From assembly GCF_042427585.1 (NCBI RefSeq), contig NZ_JBHMFC010000010.1, positions 107,567 to 171,566 of the forward strand: 64,000 nucleotides of DNA, read 5' to 3'. This DNA comes from Pseudalgibacter ostreae (GTDB taxonomy: Bacteria; Bacteroidota; Bacteroidia; Flavobacteriales; Flavobacteriaceae). Below, in pieces: positions 26,013 through 35,899 of the stretch. Position 1 is the first letter of the stretch. Each line of letters starts with the position of its first letter. The translations under genes were made by a program, and so were the position numbers. The notes beneath the pieces were generated by a model. The model saw nothing but the letters and a program-made list of their open reading frames with translations, did no database searches and was not told where the DNA came from.

Positions 26013-27044
26013 ATGTATATCACAATCACACCTCAAAAACTGGGAGGAAATTATTCACAAAGTTCAGCGGATTTTGTCGGTTATCTGGAGAAAGAAAACC
26101 AAGGTTTGGAACAGGAAGAAATGGAGCACTTTTTCAATCAATATGGAGATAAGATTTCCGCTGAAGAAGTAGTGAAGGGTATCGATGGCAACGGTGCCAA
26201 ACTGAAAAAGACCGAACCGAAATTCTATTCGATCACGGTCAGTCCTTCCAAATACGAACTGAACCGGTTAGAGAACAGTAGTGAAGATTTAAAAAGATAC
26301 ACCCGTGAACTGATGAAGGACTATGTGGCATCATTTAACCGTGAAATCAATGGAAGACCCATTAACATCGATGATATAAAATATTATGCGAAAATAGAAC
26401 ACCAACGAACGTTTAAGGGAACGGATTGGCAAATCAAGGAAAACCAACCTTATGCAACGAAAATCCTTCAGCTCAAAACTGAAATCAGAAATATTGAAGA
26501 AGGGCGGGCTGAAGGCAATAGCAAACATTTACAGCAAAAAATTGACCGATTGGAAAAGGAAGCACCACAACAACAGGATGGGAAACGAATTGTCCAGGGA
26601 ATGCCAAAGGCGGGTAACCAAAGTCATATCCATATTATTGTCAGCAGGAAGGATGCCTCCAACACCTTCAGCCTTTCACCAGGGAGCAAGCATAAGGCAT
26701 CGGAAGTCGAGATGCACGGTAAGACTATAAAACGGGGCTTTGACCGGGATCATTTTTTTGAACGTGCAGAAAAAACTTTTGACAATACCTTCGGTTACCA
26801 ACGAAACTTCGCCGAGACCTACAAGGCAAGAAAGGATTTCGTCAAGAACCCGAAAATCTATTTTGCCTCGCTGATGAAATTGCCCACCAATGAAAAGACC
26901 ATTGCTTTTAAACTGATGAAGGAAAGTAGTGTTCCAATGCTGCCCAGCATTCCGGTTTCTCAGGCACAACTGGCAATGAAAGTATTCAACAAATTACGCC
27001 GTGGTGTGGAAGTGGCCATTAAATCAAGTTCCATAGGCATCTAA
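26013..27044 (+). CDS. Relaxase (BfmB/DUF5712-like mobilisation protein)
   Basis: A 343-residue protein expected to nick oriT and lead the strand into the recipient. The metal-binding histidine motif is SHIHIIVSRKD (about residues 205-215). An upstream tyrosine-containing stretch (IKYYAKIEHQRTF) could hold the nucleophile. The N-terminus MYITITPQKLGGNYSQ matches a Bacteroidota relaxase group I know as DUF5712. It is coupled to the accessory gene (11 bp) and followed after 11 bp by the coupling protein gene. Confidence 0.8.
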   Translation: MYITITPQKLGGNYSQSSADFVGYLEKENQGLEQEEMEHFFNQYGDKISAEEVVKGIDGNGAKLKKTEPKFYSITVSPSKYELNRLENSSEDLKRYTRELMKDYVASFNREINGRPINIDDIKYYAKIEHQRTFKGTDWQIKENQPYATKILQLKTEIRNIEEGRAEGNSKHLQQKIDRLEKEAPQQQDGKRIVQGMPKAGNQSHIHIIVSRKDASNTFSLSPGSKHKASEVEMHGKTIKRGFDRDHFFERAEKTFDNTFGYQRNFAETYKARKDFVKNPKIYFASLMKLPTNEKTIAFKLMKESSVPMLPSIPVSQAQLAMKVFNKLRRGVEVAIKSSSIGI

Positions 27045-27055
27045 TTCGAATAACT

Positions 27056-28636
27056 ATGTACATAGACAACCTTTTTACCGCTCTTTTAACTATTGGCTTC
27101 GCCAGTATGCTATTTTATGGAATCTATAAGATATCAAGATATGCATTTGCCCTGAACAGTCTTGTGTTATTTACGCTAGCTTATTTTTTACAGCATTGGA
27201 ACGGTTTGGTTTTGGTGTTACTTAATGTGGTCTGTCCGCTTTTGCTTATCAATACGGTCTTGTATGTTTTCTTGCATAAAAAAGAAAGACCAAAAAATGG
27301 AGATCATAGGTATCAAGTCAATTTTGAAACTAACAAGGGAAACTTCAAGCTTGACAATATCAAACGTGGTGCATCCGTCATTGGTTCTGCGGGAAGCGGA
27401 AAGACCGAGAGTGTGGTGTATGGATTCCTGAAACATTTCAGGAAAGCAGGGTTTTGTGGCATCATTCACGATTACAAAGATTTTGAGCTAACGGAAATGG
27501 CGTACCCACTTTTCAAGGATGGTGATATTCCGTTTAAGGTGATTTCCTTTGATAAAACCATCCATCGAGTCAATCCCATTGCTCCACGTTATTTGGAGAA
27601 CGAGGAAAGCGTAAACGAGGTTTCCCGTGTACTGATAGAGAACCTTTTGGAGCAGCGGGAATCAGGCACGACCGGAACTACTAAATTTTTTAACGATGCT
27701 GCCGAAGGTCTGATCGGGGGATTGATTTGGAAACTCAAAACGACCTACCCCCAATTCTGCACCCTTCCGCATTTGATTGCCATTTATCAATATCTGGACA
27801 CCGACAGCCTGATACAGTTTCTGGAAACCAATACCACATCAAGGGCTATGGCAGATGCTTTTATAAGCGGAAAGGATTCGGAACGGCAAACTGCTGGTGT
27901 AAAAAGCACCTTGGCCAATGCCTTAAAGCGTATCAGTACACAACGGATATTTATAACGTTGTCCGCAGATGAAGTGCCATTGAATATAAATAGTAAAGAA
28001 AATGGGTGTGTGATTTCGATTGTCAATAATCCGAAGTTTGAAACTTCGTTTTCGCCTGTTATAGCAACAATCATCCATACGATTACAAAGCAAATGAGCG
28101 TCCGCAATAGCGAACCTTCATTTCTATTAATGGAAGAAGCGCCAACTATTCGTTTATTAAATATGCATCGGATTCCCGCAACATTACGGAGCTATAATAT
28201 TTCTACGATCTATGTGATGCAGGATAAGATCCAGAACGATATGATGTACGGCGATAAGGCAAGCAAGGCGATATTGAGCAATCTTTCCTATCAGTTTTTT
28301 GGAAAGGTCAATGACCCGGACACGGCAAAATATTATGAACGCTTTTTTGAGATTATAAAGGATCCTACAAAGAGTGTGAGCCGTGGTCATAATCTTGATT
28401 TTGATACAAGAGTTACCACAGGGGAAAAAGAAATTCCCAAAATCAGGGCGGATGTTTTCTTTCGGTTGAAACAGGGCGAGTTTATTACGTATGCTGATGG
28501 AACTGACAAAAAAGTGCAGTTTAAATTAGCAAAGATTCAAAGGGGATTGCCGGAGGAATCGAAGCAATTTTCTCAGGCTGATTTGGAGAATAATTTTGAA
28601 CGGATTTATGATGAAGCAAGGTCGATATTTGAGTAG
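27056..28636 (+). CDS. Type IV coupling protein (VirD4/TraG-like, TraM-recognition)
   Basis: A 526-residue membrane ATPase that docks the relaxosome to the mating pore. N-terminal hydrophobic helices occupy about residues 8-80. Walker A is GSAGSGKTES, and a Walker B-like strand is PSFLLMEEAPTI. The C-terminal region (YNISTIYVMQDKIQNDMMYG) matches the TraG/TraD recognition fold. It is the last gene of the mobilisation operon and convergent with the defence operon. Confidence 0.9.
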   Translation: MYIDNLFTALLTIGFASMLFYGIYKISRYAFALNSLVLFTLAYFLQHWNGLVLVLLNVVCPLLLINTVLYVFLHKKERPKNGDHRYQVNFETNKGNFKLDNIKRGASVIGSAGSGKTESVVYGFLKHFRKAGFCGIIHDYKDFELTEMAYPLFKDGDIPFKVISFDKTIHRVNPIAPRYLENEESVNEVSRVLIENLLEQRESGTTGTTKFFNDAAEGLIGGLIWKLKTTYPQFCTLPHLIAIYQYLDTDSLIQFLETNTTSRAMADAFISGKDSERQTAGVKSTLANALKRISTQRIFITLSADEVPLNINSKENGCVISIVNNPKFETSFSPVIATIIHTITKQMSVRNSEPSFLLMEEAPTIRLLNMHRIPATLRSYNISTIYVMQDKIQNDMMYGDKASKAILSNLSYQFFGKVNDPDTAKYYERFFEIIKDPTKSVSRGHNLDFDTRVTTGEKEIPKIRADVFFRLKQGEFITYADGTDKKVQFKLAKIQRGLPEESKQFSQADLENNFERIYDEARSIFE

Positions 28637-28663
28637 TTAATTTAATCATTAACAGGTTTTCCA

Positions 28664-28690
28664 AATTTGGGACACAGTGTGTCCCAAATT
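28664..28690. repeat. Perfect 27-bp palindrome between convergent operons
   Basis: AATTTGGGACACA (28664-28676), one base, TGTGTCCCAAATT (28678-28690). It lies between the coupling-protein stop and the PP2C stop. T-runs are weak on both sides, so it may be a bidirectional terminator without a strong tract or a protein-binding site. Confidence 0.7.
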
Positions 28691-28786
28691 AAAACTCATT
28701 TATAAGGTTGTAATCCTGTACCTTATCTTTTAAAATTTGATTTTTTTTATATCTCCTTCATCGACAATGCAAAATTCTCGCATAAT

Positions 28787-29494
28787 TTAATCAAAACTTT
28801 CTATCAAAATCAAACTAGTATTATCACTCGCTTCTTTTTGAAGTCTGTGGTCAATAGTTGCAATGAGAGCTCCGGTTGACTCCTCTTTATTGAGTAAGTA
28901 TTGAAGCGTGTTTGGATCTATGATGTTGTGAACACCATCCGAACAAATAAACAATTTGTCATTTTTATTCAATATGAGTTCTTGATAGGAGGGTACAGAT
29001 TTCTTAACATCACCTTGAATAGAGCGGGTGACAATATGGTTATATTTAGATAAATTTACGCTACCATTTGAATTGTCAGTTTCATAAAGCTCATTACTTA
29101 GATTATGTGATTTGCTCTCAAAGCAAAGTTTGCCATTTGAATAATGCAGGATTTTTACATCTCCCACCCAAAATGTCTTTGCGGTTCTTCCTGAAACTAT
29201 TATTCCGCCAAGGGTGGATCCAAGTTTTGATTGGTGTTGTTCTTGGTATTGGCGCAAAGCTAAGTTCGCTTTGTTTATTGCCTTATGGATAAAATTTTCG
29301 TTAAATTGAGTGTTGTTGGATATAAAAGTAGTCAGACTGTCGATAACCATTGCTGCGGCAATATCACCATTGTCATAGCCTCCCATTCCATCTGCAATTA
29401 GATAGAGATAAGAATCAGTATTGATTTTCTTAGCTAATACTCGATCCTGATTAGTTTTTCGCTTACCTATATGTGATATTACTTTAGATTTCAT
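28787..29494 (-). CDS. PP2C-family Ser/Thr protein phosphatase in the restriction operon
   Basis: A 235-residue metal-dependent phosphatase. All main PP2C motifs are visible: KTNQDRVLAKK, LIADGMGGYDNGDIAA, GSTLGGIIVSG, WVGDVKI, FICSDGVHNII and the late Asp in SDNTSLILIES. It has no membrane helix and is a minimal catalytic domain. Its ATG overlaps the hsdR stop by four bases (ATGA), so it is translationally coupled to HsdR. No kinase partner is visible in the window. A role in controlling or executing the defence response is inferred from position only. Confidence 0.92.
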   Translation of the reverse strand: MKSKVISHIGKRKTNQDRVLAKKINTDSYLYLIADGMGGYDNGDIAAAMVIDSLTTFISNNTQFNENFIHKAINKANLALRQYQEQHQSKLGSTLGGIIVSGRTAKTFWVGDVKILHYSNGKLCFESKSHNLSNELYETDNSNGSVNLSKYNHIVTRSIQGDVKKSVPSYQELILNKNDKLFICSDGVHNIIDPNTLQYLLNKEESTGALIATIDHRLQKEASDNTSLILIESFD

Positions 29495-32400
29495 TTATTT
29501 GTCGGTACATCCAATTGAACCATCCGTTTCAGCGTATCGAAAAAAGCTTGTTGAAAGGCACTATCTTGGGTGTGCAATTTGTACAGTTCCAGTTCATTTT
29601 TTCGTTGTCTGGACAACACTTCCTGAATAATTCGACGTAAAGCAATATCACTGTTTTGTTCGTCTGGGTTTTGTTTAACCTTTTCTTCGAAGTCTGGATG
29701 AGCTTCTACAAATTTCTGCAAGCTTAGCATTTTAACGCGTTGTTCCTCTGGGGTAGCATCCCAGCCTTGAAAATAACGTTCGTTAAAAGATTTGATGATG
29801 GCTTCCAGTTCATCTTCTTCGTTTTCTCCGTGAGCACCACGGATGCTCGGGTTCTGCGGATCGAGCTCAGAGTCACCTTCGTCCAAACCTATTTTCACCC
29901 CTATTTTATCACGCTGTTCCAACCCATACGTGGCCAAGTCAACGGCATCCAATAATTTGTCCAAGTCGTCTTCGTCGGGGTCTTTGACAATCATTTTAGG
30001 GATAAGAAACTTTAGGAACCAATATAGCATTTCCCATTCCGGATTATCGAAATCCAAGAGTGCTGCCACTTGGCCATAAATTTTAACAAATTGCCGCGCC
30101 TTGATTTTATAATCTGCCTTTTGCTTCTGGTCTAACTGCAATTCCACATCAAAACGGGCTTGGGGTTTGCTTAGAGCTGCTCCCAAGGTTTCCGTATCTG
30201 CATTTGAAAAGAATAAGTCGTTGAACAGTTCCACTTCAGACCATTCGTAAACACCTTCTTCATCCAAAATCATTTTGGCATCGTGCAGCACATTGACATC
30301 CGTTGCACTACTTAACGTTGTTACTGTATAATAAGGGTCAAAAGCTTTTTTAATATCCTCTTTGTCATTGAAAAAGTCCAACACAAAAATATCTTCGGTC
30401 TTTTTTCCCAGTTTTGAAGCTGAACGGTTTAACCGAGATAAGGCTTGCACAGCCATTACGCCTTGCAGTTTTTTATCTACATACATAGCGCAGAGTTTTG
30501 GTTGGTCAAATCCTGTAAGGTATTTATTGGCGACTACCAAAATACGGTAATCGTCCATATCAAAATAACGTGCAATCTTGTCCTGAATATAATCGGGATC
30601 AGATGACTGGGCGGTATCCAAATGAGCGGGTAGGTTGTTGAGAGATTCTTCGGTTAAGGAAATGCCGTCTACTTCTTTTTCTCCTGAAAAAGCGCAGATG
30701 GCTCCATATGGGTTGCCACGCTCTTCCAACAAACGTTGAATAGCTTTAAAATATCGAACTGCAGACTCTATACTCTGCGTCACAATCATCGCTTTGGCTT
30801 TTCCTTTTAATTTTTTCTTTTGCACAAAGTGCTTAGTGAAATGATCCAGCATCACTTCAGCTTTGGTATCTATGGTTTGCTGGTCTTTTTCTACAAAGGC
30901 TTTTAATTTCTTTTGGGCTTTTTTGGTATCAAATATCGGATTTTCTTCTGCCGACTTCGTTAAACGGTAATAGCTTTTAAATGTGGTGTAATTGTTCAGT
31001 ACGTCTAGAATAAAACCTTCTTCTATGGCCTGTTTCATCGCATACAAATCGAAAGGCTCAAAACTGCTATCTTCTTGTGGCATTCCAAACTTTTCTAACG
31101 TACTGTTTTTGGGTGTTGCTGTAAAGGCTAAATAAGAAGCATTGGTTTGCATCTTTCGGGATTGCATCACCTGCGCTATTTTATCTTGAACATCTTCGGC
31201 TTCTACTTCAGTTGATTCTTGTCCAATAGCCCGGTTTAGGTTGTCTGCCGTAGTGCCCGATTGCGAACTGTGTGCTTCATCAATAATCACAGCAAAGCGC
31301 TTATCGCTTAAATCAGAAATGCCTTCCACGATAAAAGGGAATTTTTGAATCGTAGTAATAATGATCTTTTTACCTTGCTCCAAGCTTTCTTTTAAACCCC
31401 GACTGGAATAAGCAGGGGCTACAATATTTTTGACTTCCGAAAAACTGCGAATGTTTTCACGAATCTGTCGATCCAATAAACGCCGATCGGTTACGACAAT
31501 AACAGAATCGAAAATAGGTTTGTCTATTGCTTTTTTACCAGCTGCGTGTTCATTTTTTGGATAGGCTTCTATCAACTGGTAAGCTGCCCAGGTAATAGAA
31601 TTTGATTTTCCCGAACCGGCAGAATGTTGAATAAGGTAACGGAAGCCCGTTCCATTTTCGCTCACGTGTGCCATAATTTTTCGTACCACACGCATTTGAT
31701 GGTATCTAGGGAAAAATAAAGTACGTTTATTTATAGGGTCTTTAGACTTCCCATCTAAGCGCACAAAGTGTTGAATAATATTGGCTATGCTTTTTGGCTT
31801 AAATAACTCTTCCCATAAATAGGCTGTTTTATGACCAAATGGATTAGGCGGATTGCCTTTACCATTTTCATAGCCTTGATTAAAAGGTAAGAAAAATGTA
31901 TCTGTGCCGTTCAGTTTGGTCGTCATAAATACTTCATCGGTATCGGCAGTCATATGTACAAGACATCTCCCAAAATTGAGTAAAGGTTCTTTGGGATCAC
32001 GCTGCTTACGGTATTGGTTTTGACCGTGCAACCGTGCATTTTGACCTGTCCATTGATTTTTGAGTTCAAGGGTAATTAGCGGTAAACCATTGACAAAAAT
32101 TACCATATCAATTTCTTCCCTCGGATTACTTTCTGAATACGGCACTTGGCGGGTTACGCTAAATTGATTACTGTCAAAATCTTTAGCAACTCTTGCGCTG
32201 CTACTTCCTAAGGGTAGCGGAAACAACAACGTGAAGTGTGCATCATCAACTCCCAAACCTTTTTTGAGTATGTGCAGCACTCCTTGTTTTTTGATAATGC
32301 GATCTAAACGTTGCAAGATTTTAAGTTTCCAATCGTTGCTACGTTTGAGTTTACCGAGTTCTTCTTCCTGTGTGCTTTCTAAAAAACCCCAAAACCGCGT

Positions 32401-32586
32401 GGTATCTAGTGCATATTTTGAATCAAAATGAGAACGGTCTCCATTATAATACCCGTTTCTTGTTCTATATGCTACATTAGCTTCTGCTACTGAAGTGCCT
32501 TCTTCTTTAAGTGTTTCTAGTGAAACCCCGGTTAAGCATTTTTGAATAGCAGCTTCTAAAGCTTGTTCGTTGGTGTTTGTTTTCAT
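29491..32586 (-). CDS. hsdR: Type I restriction enzyme motor/nuclease subunit HsdR
   Basis: A 1031-residue translocase and endonuclease. The N-terminal nuclease region (about 150-200) contains EIDMVIFVNGLPLITLELK, the PD-(D/E)xK signature ending in ELK. SF2 motifs follow: Walker A HSAGSGKSN (about residue 325), DEAH in IIDEAHSSQSG and TAT in FTATPKN, then a helicase C-terminal domain. It is separated from hsdM/hsdS by three extra genes, but all are packed on the same strand. Complete. Confidence 0.95.
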   Translation of the reverse strand: MKTNTNEQALEAAIQKCLTGVSLETLKEEGTSVAEANVAYRTRNGYYNGDRSHFDSKYALDTTRFWGFLESTQEEELGKLKRSNDWKLKILQRLDRIIKKQGVLHILKKGLGVDDAHFTLLFPLPLGSSSARVAKDFDSNQFSVTRQVPYSESNPREEIDMVIFVNGLPLITLELKNQWTGQNARLHGQNQYRKQRDPKEPLLNFGRCLVHMTADTDEVFMTTKLNGTDTFFLPFNQGYENGKGNPPNPFGHKTAYLWEELFKPKSIANIIQHFVRLDGKSKDPINKRTLFFPRYHQMRVVRKIMAHVSENGTGFRYLIQHSAGSGKSNSITWAAYQLIEAYPKNEHAAGKKAIDKPIFDSVIVVTDRRLLDRQIRENIRSFSEVKNIVAPAYSSRGLKESLEQGKKIIITTIQKFPFIVEGISDLSDKRFAVIIDEAHSSQSGTTADNLNRAIGQESTEVEAEDVQDKIAQVMQSRKMQTNASYLAFTATPKNSTLEKFGMPQEDSSFEPFDLYAMKQAIEEGFILDVLNNYTTFKSYYRLTKSAEENPIFDTKKAQKKLKAFVEKDQQTIDTKAEVMLDHFTKHFVQKKKLKGKAKAMIVTQSIESAVRYFKAIQRLLEERGNPYGAICAFSGEKEVDGISLTEESLNNLPAHLDTAQSSDPDYIQDKIARYFDMDDYRILVVANKYLTGFDQPKLCAMYVDKKLQGVMAVQALSRLNRSASKLGKKTEDIFVLDFFNDKEDIKKAFDPYYTVTTLSSATDVNVLHDAKMILDEEGVYEWSEVELFNDLFFSNADTETLGAALSKPQARFDVELQLDQKQKADYKIKARQFVKIYGQVAALLDFDNPEWEMLYWFLKFLIPKMIVKDPDEDDLDKLLDAVDLATYGLEQRDKIGVKIGLDEGDSELDPQNPSIRGAHGENEEDELEAIIKSFNERYFQGWDATPEEQRVKMLSLQKFVEAHPDFEEKVKQNPDEQNSDIALRRIIQEVLSRQRKNELELYKLHTQDSAFQQAFFDTLKRMVQLDVPTNK

Positions 32587-32591
32587 ACTTT

Positions 32592-33365
32592 TTAAATAGG
32601 TAGATGTTTTCCGATATATCCTACCATAATTTTTTTGGAAGCATTGTCTTCTAAAATATGAATACGAATATTTCCTAGTTTAATATGTAATTCAAATATG
32701 TCGGTTCCTCCATCAGGTAACGAAAAGATGCGATCTTGGCTAAACTTATTCATCGTTGTAACTGACTCTGGGCTTAATGTTATTGCGGTAGAATTATTTA
32801 GATCTTGATAATTGAAATTACCTTCGCTCCAATTTTGCACATATTCATTGAGAATAGATAATTGTTCTACACATTGTTGAAAATACTGCCCATTTCCAAA
32901 TAATTTTAATTGTTGCTCTGAATTATCACAAAAAATAATATTTGGGAAACAAATTTCTTTAAGAAATGAGATATTTGAGTGATTTAATAAAACAAGATGA
33001 TACTTTTTAAATTCTTTAAACTTATCGTCGTTTTCAACACAAAGATTTTTATCAATTTCTAATTGTGGAAAATTTATTCCTAAAAAGCCTACTGCAGTAT
33101 TTGGAAAAATCTCACTCAATTCATCTAGGGATTTTGGATTGGAATCAGATCTTTCAATTTGTTCTAAAAATGTTGCTCTAAATTGATTTTCTTGGGAATA
33201 GTTTTGATATAATTCAGAGTAATTCTCTAATAGATTAATACTATTATTTTTATAGAAGATGTCATTTTCCTCTTTATCAATTAGTATTAAGTCATCCAGC
33301 CCTTTTTGAAATTCATCGAATTTAAGGTTTTGCATAGACTCTTCTAGCAAAAATAATCTAGTCAT
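32592..33365 (-). CDS. Unrecognised 257-residue protein of the defence operon
   Basis: No family is recognised. The N-terminal two-thirds are acidic and helical, with no catalytic motif I can name. The last 60 residues (FSLPDGGTDIFELHIK, then RIHILEDNASKKIMVGYIG) have the strand pattern of RelE/HigB-like toxin folds; this is only a visual impression. The frame overlaps the end of the ATPase gene by 8 bp and ends 5 bp before hsdR, so it is surely co-translated. A start at the internal Met (33335) is also possible. Confidence 0.7.
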   Translation of the reverse strand: MTRLFLLEESMQNLKFDEFQKGLDDLILIDKEENDIFYKNNSINLLENYSELYQNYSQENQFRATFLEQIERSDSNPKSLDELSEIFPNTAVGFLGINFPQLEIDKNLCVENDDKFKEFKKYHLVLLNHSNISFLKEICFPNIIFCDNSEQQLKLFGNGQYFQQCVEQLSILNEYVQNWSEGNFNYQDLNNSTAITLSPESVTTMNKFSQDRIFSLPDGGTDIFELHIKLGNIRIHILEDNASKKIMVGYIGKHLPI

Positions 33366-34509
33366 TTTTCCTTAATTTTAGAAGAGTGGCGTAATCTTTT
33401 TGAGATTGATCAAAAAAGCCAGATGGCCATTTCGATAATTCACCTTTATTATTTATTTTGATACTTTCTATACTTGGTTGAGTATTTTTACCATCATTAG
33501 AAAAATAATTAATTGTAGTTTGGTCTGGAGGTAAATCATTTTTTGTGACAGCAATTTGGATTCCATTTAAAACGTGATCGCTATGAGTTTCAATTATTAT
33601 ATTAATTCCTGTTGAAGCCATTTTGGTTAAAAACTTTCCTATTCGGGATTGGGCAGATGGGTGTAAATGAGCTTCAGGGTTTTCTACAATAAATAGTGTA
33701 TCTTGTTTAGCGATAAGTGCAGTAAGGATAATAGGTAATACATAACTTAAACCAAATCCAATATTTGTAGCTAAAACAGATTCATTATTACTAAACGAGT
33801 TTTTCATCCTAATTTGAGAAGACATTAATTTGGTGTTGAAAACCCCTTCAACTTCATTTCCTGGTAAAATATAGTTTAGCCATTTATTTACTTGTGTTCC
33901 TAATCGTAGGTTATTGGTATTTTCAAATTTCCTCTTCTCATCTACTTTAAAACCATATTCAAAGGAAGGATCTCCTAATAGTTGTGCACAGAGAGATCCA
34001 TTATAGCCGGTATTGGGAAAGTCATAAAATTTAATATCGTTGTTTACTCGTGGTCCAACTCGTTCAGCGTTTAGATAATAAAACTCTTGCTTGAATAAAT
34101 AAAAATCGTTTTTAAGATTATTGTTTACATTATCGGGTTTAAGCCATAATACATCTTCAACTGGAACGTCATATTCAACCAATAATTTTGATTGTTTTAT
34201 ATTTATACCTAGTTGAATGCATTGCTCATTCGCATTGAACGATATCACTTCTGAACTTGTCCCCAAAGAAAGGCCATACGAACCATTCAATTCTACAGAA
34301 AGACCATTTGACTTATTAAAGTGATAATTCGTATCATTCGAATCATCCGTCCAAATAGCACAATGTTCGATTGTTCTTCTCAAGAACAATAATGCTTGAA
34401 TAGCCGAGCTTTTACCATTTGCGTTACCTCCAGCAAAAACTGTTAATCGGTTAATTGGAATAGAAATATCAGTAAAGCATTTAAAGTTTTTGATTTCAAG
34501 GCTAGTCAT
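33358..34509 (-). CDS. AAA15/OLD-like ATPase with DUF3696 C-terminus
   Basis: A 383-residue SMC-like ATPase. Walker A lies at the very start (VFAGGNANGKSSAIQAL), after the usual LEIKNFKCF strand. The signature and Walker B region is TLFIVENPEAHLHPSAQSRIG, then ETHSDHVLNGI (His switch). The C-terminus GELSKWPSGFFDQ is the hallmark of DUF3696. No TOPRIM nuclease is attached, so an effector would have to be another operon product. It lies 2 bp after the DUF262 gene and overlaps the next gene by 8 bp. Confidence 0.9.
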   Translation of the reverse strand: MTSLEIKNFKCFTDISIPINRLTVFAGGNANGKSSAIQALLFLRRTIEHCAIWTDDSNDTNYHFNKSNGLSVELNGSYGLSLGTSSEVISFNANEQCIQLGINIKQSKLLVEYDVPVEDVLWLKPDNVNNNLKNDFYLFKQEFYYLNAERVGPRVNNDIKFYDFPNTGYNGSLCAQLLGDPSFEYGFKVDEKRKFENTNNLRLGTQVNKWLNYILPGNEVEGVFNTKLMSSQIRMKNSFSNNESVLATNIGFGLSYVLPIILTALIAKQDTLFIVENPEAHLHPSAQSRIGKFLTKMASTGINIIIETHSDHVLNGIQIAVTKNDLPPDQTTINYFSNDGKNTQPSIESIKINNKGELSKWPSGFFDQSQKDYATLLKLRKND

Positions 34510-34511
34510 AA

Positions 34512-35882
34512 TTACTTTTTTAAATTTGTGTCGATTAGTTCTTGAATCTTCTCAAAAACATATATCAGGTTGTTTCTAGAATTTGTCCCATATGAAAGAG
34601 AATCTAACAAATTTTGATCATTCTCGATCAATTTCGCTAAAGGTTGTAAAAAAGCGCCTTCTTCATTTTTTTGTTGTATGATATTTGGATTTTCATATGA
34701 TAATAAAACAGAACAGGACACAAATAAGGCCTTATTAATAAGTTGTTTTCGGGCTTCAGGTTCTAAATCTTTCGTTCTGATCTTCCTAAAGGCGTACCTA
34801 CTACCAAAAAGATACTCTGAATTAATCATTGCTTTTTTAAAATTTTCAGTATGATGTTTTAAATTGATTAGTTCGGTAGTTCGAACCTTTTCAGTTAAAT
34901 CATTTAATGAAGCTTCCATATATCCAGAATACATCTCCACATTTCCATTTTTATCAAACAACTCTCTAAACAAAATAAAGCGCAAAGCAATCTCTTGATC
35001 ATCCATCCTGCGAGATCGAATACTATAATTAGTAGCGGTTTTAAACTCATTCAAATCCGACATATCTCTGAGGGTTTGTCTTAAGCCTTTGCCTGCTAAA
35101 CAGTTTCTGATTTCTTGGTTATTCAAGGGTTTTCCTCCAGTATTAATTCTCCTAAATATGTCATATTTCACTTTTGAGGGAGAAGAAGGATCAATTACAT
35201 TGACAGAAAATTGAGTTTGATTAAACCATCTGAAATATTTTTTATCTAATCCTTTTTTGCCATTTTCATTTGTATAATATTTACCTCCACAAGTTTCATC
35301 TAAGTATTCAAGACCCTTTAAAGGAAACTTATTTTCCATAAACTCTTTAATTGTTGTAAGTCGCTGCAATCCATCAACAATAGTGATTCGTCCATCTGAT
35401 TCTTCAGCAAAATAGAACATTGGCAAAGGGATTCTTAGAAGTACACTTTCAATTAGTCTTGATTTCTGATTTGAAGTCCACACAACATTTCTTTGAAAGT
35501 CTGGTGATAAGTCAATATCCTCATCTTTGATCATATCATAAATTAGGCGAAGGCTAAATTGTTTGGCGTGAACTTTAATATCTTCGGGATCAAAAGGTTG
35601 TATGTCAGATTCATTATCAATGTCAGTTTTTTCTGTTCCTTGTTGTTCCGATTCTATAAAGTCAATGAAGATTGCATCTATTTTTTCTCTTAAAACCTCT
35701 TCTTGCTCGGAAATTTCATCATCTTGAAATTTAATAGAGGTTTCATTATTTTCTACCTGAATGATTATCCAATCTCTGCCATTTTCGTCTTTTAATAGAA
35801 TATCTCCAGAATCATTGGATGAACTCTTTACAGCATTTAGAATAATTGATTGATTATTTTTAAGGCTTATTTCCATATTCAT
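34512..35882 (-). CDS. DUF262 (ParB/GmrS-like) protein
   Basis: A 456-residue protein. The DUF262 signature is clear: DLSPDFQRNVVWTSNQKSRLIE (about residue 122 on, first part), then IPLPMFYFAE and TIVDGLQRLTTI. GmrSD and SspE-type defence nucleases use this ParB-like domain to bind or hydrolyse NTPs. The C-terminal half is helical, and I cannot see the HNH (DUF1524) nuclease motif that GmrSD enzymes carry. An acidic N-terminal extension of about 110 residues precedes the domain. It follows hsdS by 17 bp. Confidence 0.88.
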   Translation of the reverse strand: MNMEISLKNNQSIILNAVKSSSNDSGDILLKDENGRDWIIIQVENNETSIKFQDDEISEQEEVLREKIDAIFIDFIESEQQGTEKTDIDNESDIQPFDPEDIKVHAKQFSLRLIYDMIKDEDIDLSPDFQRNVVWTSNQKSRLIESVLLRIPLPMFYFAEESDGRITIVDGLQRLTTIKEFMENKFPLKGLEYLDETCGGKYYTNENGKKGLDKKYFRWFNQTQFSVNVIDPSSPSKVKYDIFRRINTGGKPLNNQEIRNCLAGKGLRQTLRDMSDLNEFKTATNYSIRSRRMDDQEIALRFILFRELFDKNGNVEMYSGYMEASLNDLTEKVRTTELINLKHHTENFKKAMINSEYLFGSRYAFRKIRTKDLEPEARKQLINKALFVSCSVLLSYENPNIIQQKNEEGAFLQPLAKLIENDQNLLDSLSYGTNSRNNLIYVFEKIQELIDTNLKK

Positions 35883-35899
35883 TAGTTAAAATTAGTTAT

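Noticed and set aside
34512..35882. DUF262 protein as a complete GmrSD type IV restriction enzyme
   Set aside because: No HNH/DUF1524 motif could be found in the C-terminal half, so a stand-alone type IV enzyme is not supported.
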